Assembly (NCBI GenBank): GCA_963812505.1
Contig: CAWEVM010000023.1
Location: 106,167 to 170,166, forward strand
Direction of reading: 5' to 3'
Length of the DNA stretch: 64,000 nt
DNA from: JAMXLO01 sp963812505
GTDB lineage: Bacteria > Pseudomonadota > Alphaproteobacteria > Acetobacterales > Acetobacteraceae
Part shown: piece after piece, positions 63,205 to 64,000 of the stretch
How positions within the stretch are numbered: position 1 is the stretch's first letter
Layout: each line of letters opens with the position of its first letter
Program-made: the position numbers and the translations under genes
The notes under the pieces: generated by a model
What the model was told of the DNA's origin: nothing
What the model saw: the letters and a program-made list of their open reading frames with translations, nothing else
The model's database searches: none

Positions 63205-63575
63205 ATGGCCCCATTGTTCCTCGGACTGTCTCATCTGCTTGTTGACTGGCCAGACCTTCATCCCATCATCGCCAGTCGGTCGCAGCAGCGTCGCAGGATT
63301 GACTCCCATCTCCCCAACCACGTCGGCCAATGGTGTGGATCGATGATCACAGGCATTCGGTCGTGCTGTTCGACAACCGTAGCCTTGGCATTCGTGGTAA
63401 TGGCGGTGAATTCCTAAGCACCGTGCCATCGGGCCACTTGAACCCGTCCCATAGCCCGCCGAAGGCCATCGGCTGACCATCCTGCCGTGCGATGGCATAC
63501 GGTTGCTTGCCGCCCTCAATGACCTCTTCCTCACAGGAGGCGTCAGCGGGGACGAAATATTGTCTGTTGGAAAAT
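63205..63575 (-). pseudogene. SOS-response-associated peptidase (SRAP/YedK) remnant
   Basis: Three frames give successive parts of one SRAP protein: 'QYFVPADASCEEEVIEGGKQ', 'PYAIARQDGQPMAFGGLWDGFKWPDGTVL', 'FTAITTNAKATVVEQHDRMPVII', 'HHWPTWLG' and 'LLRPTGDDGMKVWPVNKQM'. The last two include the catalytic-region His ('HDRMPVI'). The N-terminal Cys2 region is not found. At least two frameshifts are present. Intact SRAP proteins crosslink to abasic sites in single-stranded DNA. Confidence 0.8.
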
Positions 63576-63736
63576 CCCTACCCGAACATGCCCGCAGTTT
63601 GACCCACTGCCCCGCTGCGCTGTGGAAGGCAACCGGATGAGAACTCAGTTCCTAAAACCAAGTCCGCAACGAACGTGCCGGGACGGCGAGCGTTCCACCG
63701 GGGCGTGTCAGTTTCCACTTCTCTCGATATCCCGAA

Positions 63737-63923
63737 TTACCACTCATCCGCTGGGTCAAAGACGATAGATCGATCGTCTTTGACCCAGATGTCTGTGACG
63801 CGAAACGTGGGGTATGCGCGAAGCTCACGTTTCACGGCCTCTACGGCTGCATCGTAGGAAGGGCGTCGATTCCTTGCATGCGCGGGTGCCGGCCCGGCTT
63901 GCGATCTCGACCACGATAATCAT
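63737..63923 (-). pseudogene. Small protein gene with one frameshift and an internal perfect palindrome
   Basis: ATG 63923 gives 'MIIVVEIASRAGTRA'. One base over the frame continues 'RNRRPSYDAAVEAVKRELRAYP' and 'TFRVTDIWVKDDRSIVFDPADEW' to a TAA at 63737. Joined, it is a typical 60-residue strand-helix-strand protein. GGGAGA precedes the start. The function is unknown. Confidence 0.5.
63751..63788. repeat. Perfect 16-bp inverted repeat with 6-base loop
   Basis: CTGGGTCAAAGACGAT, AGATCG, ATCGTCTTTGACCCAG. The arms match at all 16 positions. It lies within the end of the small frameshifted gene, so it may be an accident of coding or a regulatory hairpin. Confidence 0.85.
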
Positions 63924-64000
63924 GGCGTTTTCTCCCGCGGCAAGAATAGCAGAATTCTGTCGTGACGGAGGAGTCCGTACGAACGCTCCGCTCCACCGGC

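Overview
The window looks like chromosomal DNA of a GC-rich alphaproteobacterium, most likely Rhodospirillales/Acetobacteraceae-like. This rests on an intact single-frame backbone carrying groES-groEL behind a CIRCE operator, usg, a DUF6065 protein, heme A synthase (ctaA), tldD, an intracellular poly-hydroxybutyrate depolymerase, and an alphaproteobacterial-style flagellar block. The taxon is inferred from gene content only; there is no rRNA in the window.

Region 1 (1-20.56 kb) is the backbone. From the left it holds a partial phaZ; a GST-like protein; a cupin; an ABM-type monooxygenase; a tandem cobalamin-binding protein plus diguanylate cyclase pair (a likely cobalamin- or light-linked c-di-GMP switch); an LLM-class flavin oxidoreductase; a MetE C-domain-like methyltransferase; an SGNH hydrolase; a DUF6065 protein; a repeat protein made of eighteen 18-residue units; tldD; a histidine kinase 2 bases behind ctaA; usg; promoter-CIRCE-groESL-terminator; then flhB-fliR-fliQ-fliE-flgC-flgB on the minus strand and, facing away, a small gene, fliO and fliP. 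All genes here are open and tightly packed.

Region 2 (about 20.56-33 kb) starts abruptly inside fliP. FliP reads normally for about 90 residues and then runs into foreign DNA carrying a large serine recombinase 0.2 kb away. This is the left end of an integrated element. Behind it are a 1.7 kb stretch with seven copies of a small hairpin and a 34-bp tandem repeat, a run of small genes of unknown function, a Dam-like methyltransferase, a helicase-plus-replication-protein module split by a frameshift, and small zinc-ribbon proteins. Two copies of an 84-bp element sit here, one of them in frame inside the replication gene. The rest of fliP was not found, so the insertion or a linked rearrangement extends past 64 kb.

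Region 3 (33-64 kb) is a mosaic accessory region. Intact genes (OmpR-type response regulator, arylsulfatase, beta-hydroxylase, cupins, DUF1003, RidA, PPOX family, XRE regulator) are mixed with broken ones (MetE-like, two acyl-CoA synthetases, two resolvases, a class III cyclase-TPR gene, an SRAP peptidase). A 3.5 kb IS21-family element at 49.58-53.11 kb abuts a resolvase remnant, and a 120-bp palindrome-containing repeat lies beside two resolvase loci. About ten genes in regions 2-3 are broken by single frameshifts while none in region 1 is. I read this as decay of horizontally acquired DNA rather than uniform sequencing error.
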